Source: Cordia subcordata
Taxonomy: Eukaryota; Streptophyta; Magnoliopsida; Boraginales; Cordiaceae
DNA length: 64,000 bases
NCBI GenBank assembly: GCA_028554755.1
Contig: JAPTOF010000009.1
Location: 2,460,501 to 2,524,500 of the forward strand
Direction of reading: 5' to 3'
How positions within the stretch are numbered: the first letter of the stretch is position 1; each line of letters begins with the position of its first letter. The position numbers were made by a program, and so were the translations under genes. The notes beneath the pieces were generated by a model. The model had not been told where the DNA came from. It did no database searches and saw only the letters and a list, made by a program, of their open reading frames with translations. This document shows, in pieces, positions 19,176-31,150 of this stretch.

Positions 19176-20760
19176 GTGTTGGATCCCACAAGTTATGATG
19201 AAGCAGTTTTTGACATAGATGCCGACCTATGGCATAAGGCAATAAATTCAGAGTTAGAATCTATGTATTCTAATAAAGTCTGGGATCTTGTAATTGCACC
19301 TGAAGGGGTAAAACCTATAGGGTGCAAATGGATCTATAAGAGAAAAAGAGGAGTTGATAGAAAAGTTGAAACCTTTAAAGCAAGGTTAGTGGTGAAAGGT
19401 TATACTCAGAAAGAAGGGATCGATTATGTGGAAACTTTGTCACCAGTAGCCATGCTTAAATCCATCAGGATACTTCTTGCCATTGCATGTCATTATGACT
19501 ATGAGATATGGCAAATGGACGTCAAGACAGCTTTTCTAAATGGAGAGCTTGACGAGTCCATTTATGTGACACAACTAGATGGATACGTTGCCAAAGGCCA
19601 GGAACATATGGTTTGTAAGTTAAAAAAGTCCATTTATGGATTAAAGCAGGTATCTAGAGCATAGAACATCAAATTTGATCGTGCAATTAAATCTTATGGT
19701 TTTGATCAAAATATTGGTGAACCTTGCATGTATAAGAGACGTAATGAAAATACTGTAGCTTTTTTGGTTTTGTATGTGGATGACATCCTACTTATTGGAA
19801 ATGATGTGGGGATGTTATCATCCATCAAGGTTTGGCTTTCTACTCAATTTCAAATGAAGGATTTAGGAGAAGCTAGTTATGTTCTAGGCATTAAGCTTAT
19901 GCAAGATCGTAAGAACAAAAGGGTAGCCCTATCTCAAGCTTCATTTATTGAGAAGATATTGGTCAGGTTTAACATGCAAAACTCTAAGAAGGCCTTATTA
20001 CCTTCTAGACATAGAGTTTATCTATCTCAAGATTAATGTCCTAAAACACCTGAGGAGATAGAGAGCATGAAACGAGTGCCTTATACTTCGGCAGTTGGAA
20101 GCCTCATGTATGCCATGTTATGTACTAGACCAGATATTTGCTTTGCTGTTGGCATGGTTAGTAGATATCATTCAAACCCTGGACCGGCACAATGGGTCGC
20201 GGTTAAGCATATGTTCAAATTCCTGCAAGGAACTAAGGATTATGTGCTGGAATACTATGCAAATGATCTAACGCCATTAGCATATACAGACTCAGATTTC
20301 TAGTCCAATGGAGATTCTAGGAAGTCTACTTCTAGATATGTTTTCTCTCTGTCAAGAGGAGCTATTTCATGGAGAAGTGTGAAGCAAAATTGTGTTGCTG
20401 ACTCTACCATGGAGGCCGAGTATGTAGCAACATCTAAGGCTGCGAAAGAGGCAGTATGGCTAAGAATGTTCCTTTTAGACCTAGAGGTTGTGTCGGCAGT
20501 TCGCAGGCCGATAACATTGTACTGCGACAACAATGATGCTGTTTCATAGTGTAATGAGCCCAGGAATCACAAAAAGGGTAAACACATTGAACGGAAATAT
20601 TATTTGATTCATGAGTTTGTCTAGAGAGGAAACGTTGTAGTTGAAAAGATAGCTTCAGTTGTAAACCTAGTAGACCCATTTACAAAGACTCTTCTAGAGA
20701 AAATGTTTACCACACATTTGGAGTCTATAGGCATTAAGTTGTACAGAAGTGATCTTTACT
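19176..20760 (+). pseudogene. Copia reverse transcriptase and RNase H, copy 1
   Basis: RT: CKWIYKRKRGVDRKVETFKARLV, the MDVKTAFLNGELDE block, CKLKKSIYGLKQ, and the catalytic YVDD at 19773-19784. Then VPYTSAVGSLMYAMLCTRPDI, an RNase H with YTDSDF, STMEAEY and LYCDNNDAV, and the HKKGKHIERKYY tail. Stops occur near 19662, 20034 and 20301. The usual pol stop TAG is TAC here (about 20757), so the frame has no normal end. Confidence 0.88.
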
Positions 20761-20773
20761 GCTACTGGGAGAT

Positions 20774-22650
20774 TGTTAGGATTAGTATGCCTTAAAGCTC
20801 ACTTGTATATAACATTTTGGATGTTAAACAATATATATAATATTTTTGTTAAATGGCATTATGAGTTCCTTACATATTATCTCTGGTATGTTTTATTGAC
20901 GTATGTATAAAGGCCCCTTAACTTGAACTAATGACTTGGGGGCGCAATAAGGCTGGACACACAGTAGGTCCAAGTCTAGATTTAGTCACATCATAAATTG
21001 AGTCCATAATCGAATGGTAGTGTTGGGCACTTTACCGGGATAAGGTTATATTGAGCAAGTCTCCTCGTTGAGGGTGATCTACCTAGGTCATTGGAAGACT
21101 TTCCGGATTTGTCTCAATAGTACGTGTGTCATGTATTTGACAGGACCATTGTGAATATGTTTTCTAGAGATGTACTATCAAAGAAAGAAAACAAGATACT
21201 TACTGCTACTAAATGATCATTGCTCTTAATCTTGAGCATATGTGGATGAACCAATTAAGTTAGGGTTTAGTACTTTGATTCACTGTGGGTGAGATCCTAC
21301 TTTATTAGGATCAACAGCCTTGTGCATTAAGTGCTAAGTTCTAATTAATTGGAACAAGCATATGCAATATGGAATCTATGTGCCCCATTTGGGATTGTCC
21401 ATATTTATCATCCGAATCTAGATCTAGTGATACTACCTTTATGGGTGTATCGGTCATATGGGTTGAGGGTCGCTCCCGAGATCAAGAGATTCTTTGACCG
21501 AAGACGGTTGGCAATAGGACAAGAAACGCAGCGGAAAAAGATACAGCTAAGAAGGTGATAGTAGATAGGCCAAAGGACCGGTCTTAGATGTAGGTATATA
21601 TAGAGGGGCATTATGGTCGGATATTTAGTAGGTCAAAGACAAAGTTCACATTCTTTTGTGACAAGCTTTTGGGTAATAGCAATTATTCTTGGAGTGCAAC
21701 TTTGATCTTATGGTGGAATAGATCAAAGTTAAAAATAATTATTATTATGTCGCCTAGATCGGGCAAGGATATTTTTTATTATTTTTGGGAGCCAAGGTTA
21801 ATTGTGTCTTCTTGGTCCCTCCCCTAGTTGAAATGACTTTGAGAGAGTAATCTTGAAAAAGAAAATTCCATATTGTTGTTGTAGCCTTGTTGGGCCAAAG
21901 CTTGGAATTGGGTTTAGGCTTTCTTTAGAGTCCAAGATAACCTAATTGGTCCTGGATGGTTTCTTATTAGGCTTGGGCCTCCACATGGATTATGGACTAT
22001 GTGTTGGGCTTGGATTGTGGGCTTGGCCCAATCTTCAAGACATGTGCTAGAAAGTTACTACAAGAAAAATTCAAATTGTACAAGTAACTTCCATGACATG
22101 TGACAAACATTTATTGCTAGGAAAACGTTTTCCACATGGAAAATTTACAAGGTTTAGGTGCCAAACTTTTTCTATAAATAGGCAAGACCTTAAACATCCA
22201 AAAATTTGTAGTTGATCTCTTCCTTTTGGCAAGAGAATACTTCGACACATAGTACACACTTATTGTGTGGTTTTTTTGCTCTAGATTTTCAAGAGCATGT
22301 TACTTTGTTTCTTCCCACACAAAAGGCTATTCTCTCAAGAAAAGTCTTTTTAACCATAGGGGAGAAGACTAGGGAGTTGCATATAGTGACACCTTTATAA
22401 TAAAATTTTTTTGGTGGCTTTGTTCGTGAGCGGGAACAAAGCTCGTGACGGTTTTAGCTTCATCAAAGGCCCCACGCTTCCAGAGGTTAGCTTTACATAT
22501 TTTGCAAATACTAGTTATGTTCTATACATTCTTAAACATGTTCTTGTGTGTGTTATGTGGTTATTTTATTTTCCTTGCATGTTTTCTTGGTAGTTTTTTT
22601 TTTGAAAATATGGACTAGGATAGACCACATGTAATATTATCGATCCTACA
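20774..22650 (+). repeat. Middle LTR of the copia array, complete (1877 bp)
   Basis: TGTTAGGATTAG start after GGGAGAT and CGATCCTACA end at 22650. It contains TATA-like boxes near 21595 and at 22173-22180. The next base after its end is not the PBS but a repeated, truncated LTR end. Confidence 0.9.
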
Positions 22651-22843
22651 TTAGCTTCATGAAAGGTCCACACTTCAAGAGGTTAGTTTTACATATTTTT
22701 GCAAATACTAGTTATGTTCTATATATTCTTAAGCACGTTCTTGTGTGTTATGTGGTTATTTTATTTTCCTGGCATGTTTTCTTGGAAGAATTATTTGAAA
22801 ATATGGACTAGGATAGACCACATGTAATATTATTGATCCTACA
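22651..22843 (+). repeat. Second, 5'-truncated LTR end joined to the middle LTR
   Basis: Starts TTAGCTTCATGAAAGG, homologous to 22457 onward, and runs to another ATTGATCCTACA followed by the PBS of copy 2. It differs from the first copy by several substitutions and small indels. It therefore looks like the 3' remnant of a separate 5' LTR rather than a fresh duplication. Confidence 0.85.
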
Positions 22844-22845
22844 AT

Positions 22846-22857
22846 TGGTATTAGAGC
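22846..22857 (+). promoter_or_regulatory. PBS of copia copy 2
   Basis: TGGTATTAGAGC, the same base-for-base as in copy 1, 2 bp after the truncated LTR end. Confidence 0.85.
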
Positions 22858-24430
22858 TTAGGCTCAAACACAACATGCTTTGACTATGCAAGGATATTGT
22901 ATTTGCATAAATATATTAATCATCTTGTGAGTGACAAGATTAGGAAATCTTGTGTTACATATACTTGTGGTTTTGTGCTTGTATGTGCAATTGATATAAA
23001 ATCCCTTTGATGGTTGATATGTATGTATGATAGAGTTTTATGTACAGTCAACAAAGCTGGGCCATAGGCGATTTCATATATAGATCTTAATGGTTATTAC
23101 TTGTAGCTTTTTTTAAAAGAAGTATAGGATATTTTGATATCCTTGTAATGTTTCTTTTATGATTGTAAGCTTGTATTGGCAATAGAAAAATATATTATTT
23201 TTGTAATCTTTAAAGACGAAGGAGAAAAGTAAGGAAAAATGGCGCACAGGACTAAATCTGTCTCAGCCAATCGAGCTTGCCGGTTGATCGGCTCCTCCTT
23301 TACGGTCAACCATCTCTGGTAGAAATTGCTACAAAGATTGCTATTTCATGCTTTGGATTGAAGATTGTAGGAAGCCATCAAGAGGGATTTTAACATATTT
23401 TGGTAGATGTTTATAATGCATTGATATATGTTTTAACATATTTGCATAAGCATAAATATGATTACCACCTAGAAATATGTCCACTCATTAGGATTTAAAA
23501 ATTGGCCAATCCTGTGTTAATTCTCAAATATAGTTAAGTTCATTTAAATAAGATTGGCGTAGATAAGACAACTGTAAGAAATTATGTCTAAAGATGCCAT
23601 TCACTCTCATGGCAAAAATGAAAAACTTAACTTGAGATTTACAATTTGACAACCTAAGGATACACCCAGATTTAGGTAAATAATCTATTATGGTATTGCA
23701 ATGTTTTAGTAACATAAAGGGGATTTGCAAAAACCAAAGTGTTTTGCAAATCCAAAGTGTGTTTAAATCTAAAACAAAAGGCAAGAATACCAAAAAATAG
23801 AGAAAACCCTTATGTTAAAATATTGAGTAGAAGAGGGGACTGGAAATACCTTACGGCTTTCCATATTCAATTCACGCTAATAGTAAATGTCATTAACTTC
23901 CCCATTAGCAAGGTGAATTTAAAATGTTTTTTCAAAAGGGTGTTAGTGAGTTTGGCCATCCTATCGATGAAATTCTTCACTAAAGATCATCGCACGCAAC
24001 ATTGATTAAAGTCATTACCCCATCAGAGGGCTTAAATCAAGAATGTTACAGGGAATGAACATAAGGAATAGGTATACACTCAACTTAAATGGTAGGTTCG
24101 GCTATCCCATTGATAGAGTTCGCTACTGGATTTAAGAAGCCAAATGAAATGGTGATTGAATTGTTCAATTGGATCACATTATGATAATTATCAATTTAAA
24201 TAAGTGGTGGTGCTTAACTTAACATTCATAAGTTCGGCCATCCCATTGGTGGAGTTCTTGTCAGGATGTTAAGACACCATCACATCGAGTAGTTTAAGGT
24301 TAATATACTCAAAGGCAAATGATGTAAAAGTACTTGTATGTTTTATTTCCAAAGATAGCATACATATTATACATGCGTCAATTCCATACTCATAAAATAA
24401 TTATGATTATATTGTACATCATCCAGAAAA
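22858..24430 (+). other. Leader of copia copy 2
   Basis: Non-coding stretch parallel to 15215-16829: decayed GTCGAC-type tract at 23265-23325, and three spaced hairpin repeats at 23956-23970 (CCATC/GATGA), 24102-24116 (CTATC/GATAG, perfect) and 24238-24252 (CCATC/GGTGG). The open stretches on either strand are short and unlike any domain. Confidence 0.7.
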
Positions 24431-25250
24431 ATGTCTTCATTCAGTCCATTAGCTACAATTCTCAAAGTCCACAAGCTCATTGGACTGAATTTTGTGGACT
24501 GGGAACAAAACTTGGACATAGTACTCACCGTAAAAGAGTACAAGTATGTCCTAACAACATCTTGTCTTGTTATGAGGCTAAACTCTTCTGAAGTCTAGAA
24601 AGATGTAGAGACAAAATGGCAGAAGGCCAATAGTATAGCCAAGTGCTATATGACGGCTTCTATATCAGATATTTTGCAAAGCAAGTATCATCATATGAAA
24701 ACTACAAAAGAAATTATAACCTCACTGTCTCGTATGTTTGCCGATAAGAGCAGGCCAGCAAGGCAAGGTGCTCTTAGAGAAATTATGAATAAAAGGATAA
24801 CAGAAAGAGCATTTGTCAGGGAGCATATGCTCAAAATGATGGATTACTTCAATGCTGTTGAGATCCTAGGAGCAAACATAGATGAACAGTAAAAGGTGGA
24901 CATGATTTTGGAGACTCTACCACCGTCTTACACCCTGTTCAAGCTTAATTATAATATGGGCAAGATGAACATGGATATGATGGTATTAATGAAAGAGCTC
25001 CTAGCTGCAGAAGCCATAATGAAAAATAAGGGCGACATAAACAGAGTTCAAGCATCCACTTCTAGACTTAACCCAAAAGAGAGAAAGTTCAAAGGAAAGG
25101 GGAAGCAAAAACGTGGTCGAGGGAGAAAGAAGAGAAATGGTAAACATCCCAATCAATTAATAGGTGAAAAGCCCAAGGGAAAATGCTTTAAGTGTGGCCA
25201 AAAAGGGTTCTAGAAAAAGGATTTCCTAAAGTACTTATCATGAGGCCAGA
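24431..25250 (+). pseudogene. Copia Gag, copy 2
   Basis: ATG at 24431 (MSSFSPLATILKVHK). Good frames run 24650-24892 and 24896-25213 (HMLKMMDYFNAVEILG, NYNMGKMNMDMMVLMKELL), then a basic K/R-rich stretch and a zinc knuckle whose His and last Cys are lost (CFKCGQKGF, then a stop). Stops are near 24596 and 24890. The single gag frame is better kept than in copy 1. Confidence 0.85.
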
Positions 25251-26680
25251 TAGGTACACCTTTTTTGTTCTACATTGAAACCTATTTAGTGGTTGATTCT
25301 ATTGATTCTTAGATTGCAGACACTGTAGCCACTAACCATATTTGCAATTCTTTGCATTGATTTTAGGAAATAAAGGAATTAGCTAAAGGGGAATTTTCTC
25401 TAAGGATGGGTAACAGAGCAAAAAGTATGGGCTGCTATAGTGGGAGGAATGTGCTTAAATTTTCCATATAATAGGAAGTTATTTTTTAACAATGTTTGTA
25501 ATGTTCTAGATGTGAATAAAAACCTTATTTCTATTTTGTAATTAATATTAGATGGTTTTTGCATTAATTTTCCATTCTCATGTTGATATCAATAGAGATG
25601 GAAATATTATCTAATCCAGTAGCATGCATGATAACTTGTTCTATATGAAATCTCTTACAAATTCATTGCATAATATAGAACAAACTAATTCCCATCAAAG
25701 AAAGGTTTCTTTGACCAATTATACTTATCTTTGGCAGCTATACTTAGGACATATTAGTTTAAAGTGAATTCGGAGATTAGTCAAGGATGGGCATCTTAAC
25801 TCATTAGATCTCGAAGATCTACCTTCGTGTGAATCTTGCCTCAAAGGGAAGATGACCAAATGGTTATTTTCTTCTTAAGGAGAAAGGGCCAAGGAAGCAT
25901 TGGAATTGGTTTATACTGATGCGTGTGGTCCTATGAGTAAACCAGCAAGAGGAGATTATGAGTATTTCATTACTTTCACTGATGATTACCCTAGATATGA
26001 ACATGTATATATGATGCGATGCAAGTCTGAATCCTTTGAGAAATTTAAGGAGTTCAAGGCTGTGGCAGAGCGGAAATTAGATAAACGTACCAAAGCCCTT
26101 CAATTTAATCGAGGTGGTGAATACCTCTCGGGTGAGTTCAGAGACTATCTTACATAGGAAGGGATTGTGTCTCAACTAACCACACCAAGGTCTTCCCAGC
26201 AAAATGGTGTAGTAGAGAGAAGAAGACGTAGCCTATTAGATATGGTTAGGTCAATGATGAGTCATGCATCATTATCTTTATCTTTTTGGGGGTATGCCTT
26301 TGAGACAACAACATATATCTTAAACTTGGTACCATCTAAATCAGTACCTAGGACATCACAAAAAAATATGGATTAGGAGTAAGCCTAGTTTAAATCATCT
26401 CCACATTTAGGGTTGTCCAGCTTATGTACTTAATAGTAATGCTTCAAAGATGGAACCAAGATTCGAGTAGTGCTATTTTATTGGGCATCCTAATAGAACC
26501 AGAGATAGGATCTTTTATAATCCTACGGAGCAAAAGGTGTTTATAAGCACCCATGCTAGATACTTAGAGAATGATGAAATGATCCAGAAAATACCAGATT
26601 CTGAAGTTTTTCTAGAAAAGATTTCACAAGAATCTCCAGTAACAGCAGTGATAACTGTGAATGAAAAAAAATAGCATATT
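25251..26680 (+). pseudogene. Copia protease and integrase, copy 2
   Basis: The protease motif is mutated (DTVATNH instead of DSGATNH, near 25320), with many stops after it. Integrase is open at 25900-26157 (YTDACGPM, DDYPRYEHVYMM, FNRGGEYLSGEF; the second Asp reads Asn in FNRG) and 26167-26376 (SSQQNGVVERRRRSLLDMVRSM with the catalytic Glu). It is more decayed than copy 1. Confidence 0.83.
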
Positions 26681-28354
26681 ACACCTAATATATCAGAGCC
26701 TTATCGTAGTGGGAGGATATCCATGCCTTCTGATAGATACAATGGAGAGTTTTTTCAGACTTTTTTAGAGGATCATGTGGTGGATCCCACAAGTTATGAT
26801 GAAGTAATTTCTGACATAGATGCCAACTAATGGCATAAGGCAATGGATTTAGAGTTAGAATTTATGTACTATAACAAAGTCTGGGATCTTATAGTTGCAC
26901 CTGAAGAGGTAGAATCTATAGGATGCAAATGGGTCTACAAGAGGAAAAGAGGAGTTGATGGAAAAATTGAAACCTTTAAACCAAGGGTGGTGGTGAAAGG
27001 TTATACCTAGAAAGAAGAAATCGATTATGAGGAAACTCTCTCATAGTAGCCATGCTTAAATCCATCAAGATACTTCTTGCCATCGCATGTCATTACGACT
27101 ACGAGATATGACAAATGGACGTCAAGACAGCTTGTCTTAATGGAGAGCTTGACGAGACCATTTACATGACACAACTAGATGGATACGTTACTAAAGGCCA
27201 GGAGCATGTGGTTTGTAAGCTAAAGCAGTCCATTTATGGATTAAAGCAATCATCTAGAGCATGGAACATCAAATTTGATCGGACAATGAAATCTTATGGT
27301 TTTGATCAAAATATTAATGAACCTTACGTGTATAAGAGGTGTAACGGAAATGCTGTAGCTTTTTTGGTTCTGTATATGGATGATATCCTACTAATTGGAA
27401 ATGATGTTAGGATGTTATCATCCATCAAGATTTGGCTTTTTACTCAATTTTAAATGACTGATTTAGGAGAAGCTAGTTGTGTTCTAGGCATCAAGCTTAT
27501 GCAAGATTGTAAGAACAGAAGGCTAGCCCTATCTCAAGTTTCATTTATTTAGAAGATATTGGTAAGTTTAACATGCAAAACTCTAAGAAGGCCTCATTAC
27601 CTTCTAGACATGGAGTTTATCTATCTCGGGATCAGTGACCTAAAACACCTAAGCAGGTAGAAAGCCTTATGCTTCAGTAGTTGGAAGCCTTATGGATACC
27701 ATGTTATGTACTAGACCAAACATCTACTTTGCTATTGGCATGGTTAGTAGACATCAGTCAAACACTGGACTGGCACATTGGATCGTGGTTAGGCATATTC
27801 AAGTTTCTGCAAGGGACTAAGGATTATGTGCTGGAATACCATGTAGATCATCTAATGCCATTAGCCTATCATTAGCCTGTATAGACTCAGATTTCTTGTC
27901 TGACAGAGATTCTAGGAAGTCTACTCCTGGATATGTTTTCACTCTGTCAGGAGGAGCTATTTCATAGAGAAGTGTGAAGCAAAATTGTATTTCTAACTCT
28001 ACTATAGAAGCTGAGTATGTAACAGCATCTAAGGCTACGAAAGAGGCAGTATGGCTAAGAAAGTTCCTTTTAGACCTAGAGGTTGTGTCAGCAGCTCACA
28101 GACCGATCACATTATATTGTGACACCAACAGTGCTGTTTCACAGTGCAAAGAGCCCAGGAATCACAAAAAAGGTAAACACATTGAACGGAAATATCATTT
28201 GATCTCTGAGTTTATCTAGAAAGGAGATATAGTAGTTGAAAAGATAGCATCAGTGGAAAACCTGGTAGACCCATTTACAAAGACTTTTTCAGAGAAAATG
28301 GTTACCACACATTTAGAATCCATGGGTATTAAGTTGTGCAAAAGTGATCTCTAG
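26681..28354 (+). pseudogene. Copia reverse transcriptase and RNase H, copy 2
   Basis: RT is readable around MDVKTACLNGELDE and CKLKQSIYGLKQ, with YMDD at 27373-27384 in the 27115-27453 frame. A deletion near 27650 removes the IESMKRVPYAS stretch. RNase H at 27974-28219 has STIEAEYV, YCDTNSAVSQC and HIERKYH. The pol stop TAG is at 28352-28354. A short local duplication (ATTAGCCT twice near 27860) adds a shift. Confidence 0.85.
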
Positions 28355-28368
28355 TGCAAGTGGGAAAT

Positions 28369-30235
28369 TGTTAGGATTAGTATGCCCTAAAGCTCACTTG
28401 AATATGACATTTTGGATGTTAAACAATGTATAATCATTTTGTTAAATGGCATTATGAGTTTCGTAAATATTATCTTTGGTATATTTTATTGATGCATGTA
28501 TAAAGATCCCTTGACTTGAACTAACGACTTGGGTGTACAGTAAGGCTAGATGCACAGTAAGACCAAGTCTAGATTTAGTCAAGTCATAAATTGAGTTCGT
28601 AACCAAATGATAGTCTTGGGCACTCAACCGTGATAAGGTTATATTGAACAAGTCTCCTCGTTGAAGGTGATCTACCTAGGTCATTAAAGGACTTTTCGGA
28701 TTTATCTCGAGAGTACATGTGTCACATATTGTGAATATGGTTTCTAGAGACATACTATCAAAGAAAGAAAACAAGATACTTACTACTACTAAATGATAGT
28801 TGCTCTTAATCTTGAGCATATATGGATGAACTAATGAAGTTAGGGTTTGGTACTTTGATTCACTGTGGGTGAGATCTTACTTTATTAGGATTAACAGCTT
28901 TGTTCATTGAGTGCTAAGTTCTAATTAATTGGAACATGCATATGCAATATGTAATCTATATGCCCCCTTTGGGACAATCCAAATTTATCATCCGAATCTA
29001 GTCCTAGTGACACTACCTTTATACGTGTATCGGTCATATGGCTTGAGGGTCGCTCCCTAGATCAAGAGAATCCATGACCAATGATGGTTGGCAATAAGAC
29101 AAGAGGCCCAATGGAAAAAGATGTAGCTAAGGTAGTGATAGTACACAAGCCAAAGGACCGGGCTTAGTTGTGGGTATACATAGAAGGGTATTATGGTCGA
29201 TTATTTAGTATGTCAAAGACAAAGTTCACATTCTTTTGTGATAAGCTTTTGGGGAATAGCAATTATTCTTGGAGTGCATCTTTGATCTTATGGTGGAATA
29301 GATCAAAGTTAAAAAATAATTATTATGTCGCCTAGATTGGGCAAGGACATTTTTATTATTTTTGGAAGCCAAGGTTAGTTATGTCTTCTTGGTCCTTTCC
29401 CTAGTTGAAATGACCTTGAGAGAGTAATCTTGAAAAAACAAATTCCATATCGTGGTAGTAGCCTTATTGGGCCAAAGATTGGAATTGGGTTTGGGCTTTC
29501 TTTATAGTCCAAGATAACCTGATTGGGCTTTGATGCTTTCTTATGGGGCTTAGGCCTCCACATAGATTATGAACTATGTGGTGGGCTTGGATGGTGGGCT
29601 TGGTCCAATCTTCTAAGACATGTGTTAGAAAGATACTACATGAAGAATTCAAATTGTACAAGTAACTTCCATGACATATGGCAAACATTTACTATTAGGA
29701 AAAAGTCCCCACATGGAAAGTTTATAAGGTTTAGGTGCCAAACTTTTCCTATAAATAGGCAAGACCTTAAATCATTTCTAGCATCCAAAAATTTTGTAGT
29801 TGATCTCTTCCATTTTGGCAAGAGAATACTACAACATATAGTACGCACTTATTATGTGGTTTTTGCTCTAGATTTTCAAGAGCACATTACTTTGCTTCTT
29901 CCCACACAAAAGACTATTCTCTCAAGATAAGTCTCTTTAATCATAAGGAAGAAGACTAGGGAGTTGTCTATTGTGACACCCTTATAGTATAATTTTTTGA
30001 CGGCTTTGTCCGTGAGCGGGAACAAAGCTCATGACGGTTATAGCTTCATGAAAGGCCCAACGCTTGAAGAGGTTAGCTTTACATATCTTTGCCAATATCA
30101 GTTATGTTCTATATGTTCTTAAGCATGTTCTTGTGTGTGTTATGTGGTCATTTTATTTTCCTAGCATGTTTTCTTGGTAGAATTTTTTGAAAATATGGAC
30201 TAGGATAGACCACATGTAATATTATCGATCCTACA
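28369..30235 (+). repeat. Third LTR of the copia array (1867 bp)
   Basis: Starts TGTTAGGATTAG after AAGTGGGAAAT and ends ATCGATCCTACA, followed directly by the GCTGG duplication. The TATA-like box is at 29750-29757. It is the true 3' LTR of the array. Confidence 0.92.
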
Positions 30236-30240
30236 GCTGG

Positions 30241-31150
30241 ATGATTAGGGATGTAGACAATAAGGATTTAAGCTTATTGAAAGCTCTAACACATTCATCA
30301 TCAAACTCAAAGGGGACATCTTGTGCTAAGAGCCTAGACAAGGGACGCGTAATGTGGCTAAAATCCTTAATGAACCTACCATAGAATCCTACATGCCCTA
30401 GAAAAGATCTAACATCCTTGACATACTTAGGGACAAGAAGCTTCTCAATCAATCCTACCTTAGCCAGGTCAACTTGAATGTCACTAGATTAAATAATGTA
30501 ATGCAAAACTACCCCTCATTGTACCAGGAAGTGAGATTTCTCCCAACTCAACACTATGTTCTTCTCCACACAACAGTCTAAGATTAAAGAGAGGTGACTT
30601 AAGCACTCATCAAAACTATTACCAAAGACTGAGAAACTTATCCATAAAGATCCATAAATGCTTCTCTATCATGTCACTAAAAATGGCGATCATACACCTC
30701 TGAAAAGTTGTTAGGGCATTACAAAGACTAAAGGGCATCCTTCTATAGGCAAAAGTGCCGTAGGGACAAGTAAAGGTGGTCTTTTCCTCATCCTCGGGAA
30801 ACACAGGGATTTGATTATAACCCGAATAGCCATCTAGAAAACAATAGTAGTTGTGCCCAGCTACTCTATCTAAGATCTGCTTTAGAAAAAGCAATGGGAA
30901 ATAATCCTTCCTAGTTTTGGAGTTAAGCTTCCTATAGTAAATACAAACTCTCCAACCCGTGGGAGTAAGTGTAGGGATAAGCTCTTCTCTCTCATTCTCT
31001 ACAATTATGATCCTGGACTTCTTAGGGACTACTTGGGCCAGACTAACTCACTCACTATCGGAGATCAGATAAATAATGCTTGCATCTAAAAGCTTAATGA
31101 TATCTTTCTTAACTATTTCACTCATATGTGGGTTTAACCTCCTTTACATT
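30241..31150 (-). pseudogene. Reverse transcriptase of element E
   Basis: Minus strand: RVAGHNYYCFLDGYSGYNQI, the TTFTCPYGTFAYRRMPFSLCNA block, FQRCMIAIFSDMIEKHL, then IFMDKFLSLW, where the catalytic FMDD reads FMDK near 30640. The thumb is at 30452-30241 (DVRSFLGHVGFYGRFIKDFS, a gypsy signature). Stops break it around 30500 and 30900. The copia array splits RT from RNase H. Confidence 0.88.

Larger units (their letters stand above)
13970..30235 (+). mobile_element. Dimeric Ty1/copia array: LTR-internal-LTR-internal-LTR
   Basis: Three same-direction LTRs (13970-15200, 20774-22650 plus 22651-22843, 28369-30235) separate two complete internal regions, each with PBS, leader, gag, protease, integrase, RT, RNase H and polypurine tract. 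Only the outer edges have a target-site duplication (GCTGG), so the 16.3-kb array behaves as one insertion locus in element E. Both internal regions are full of stops and small indels. Confidence 0.92.
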
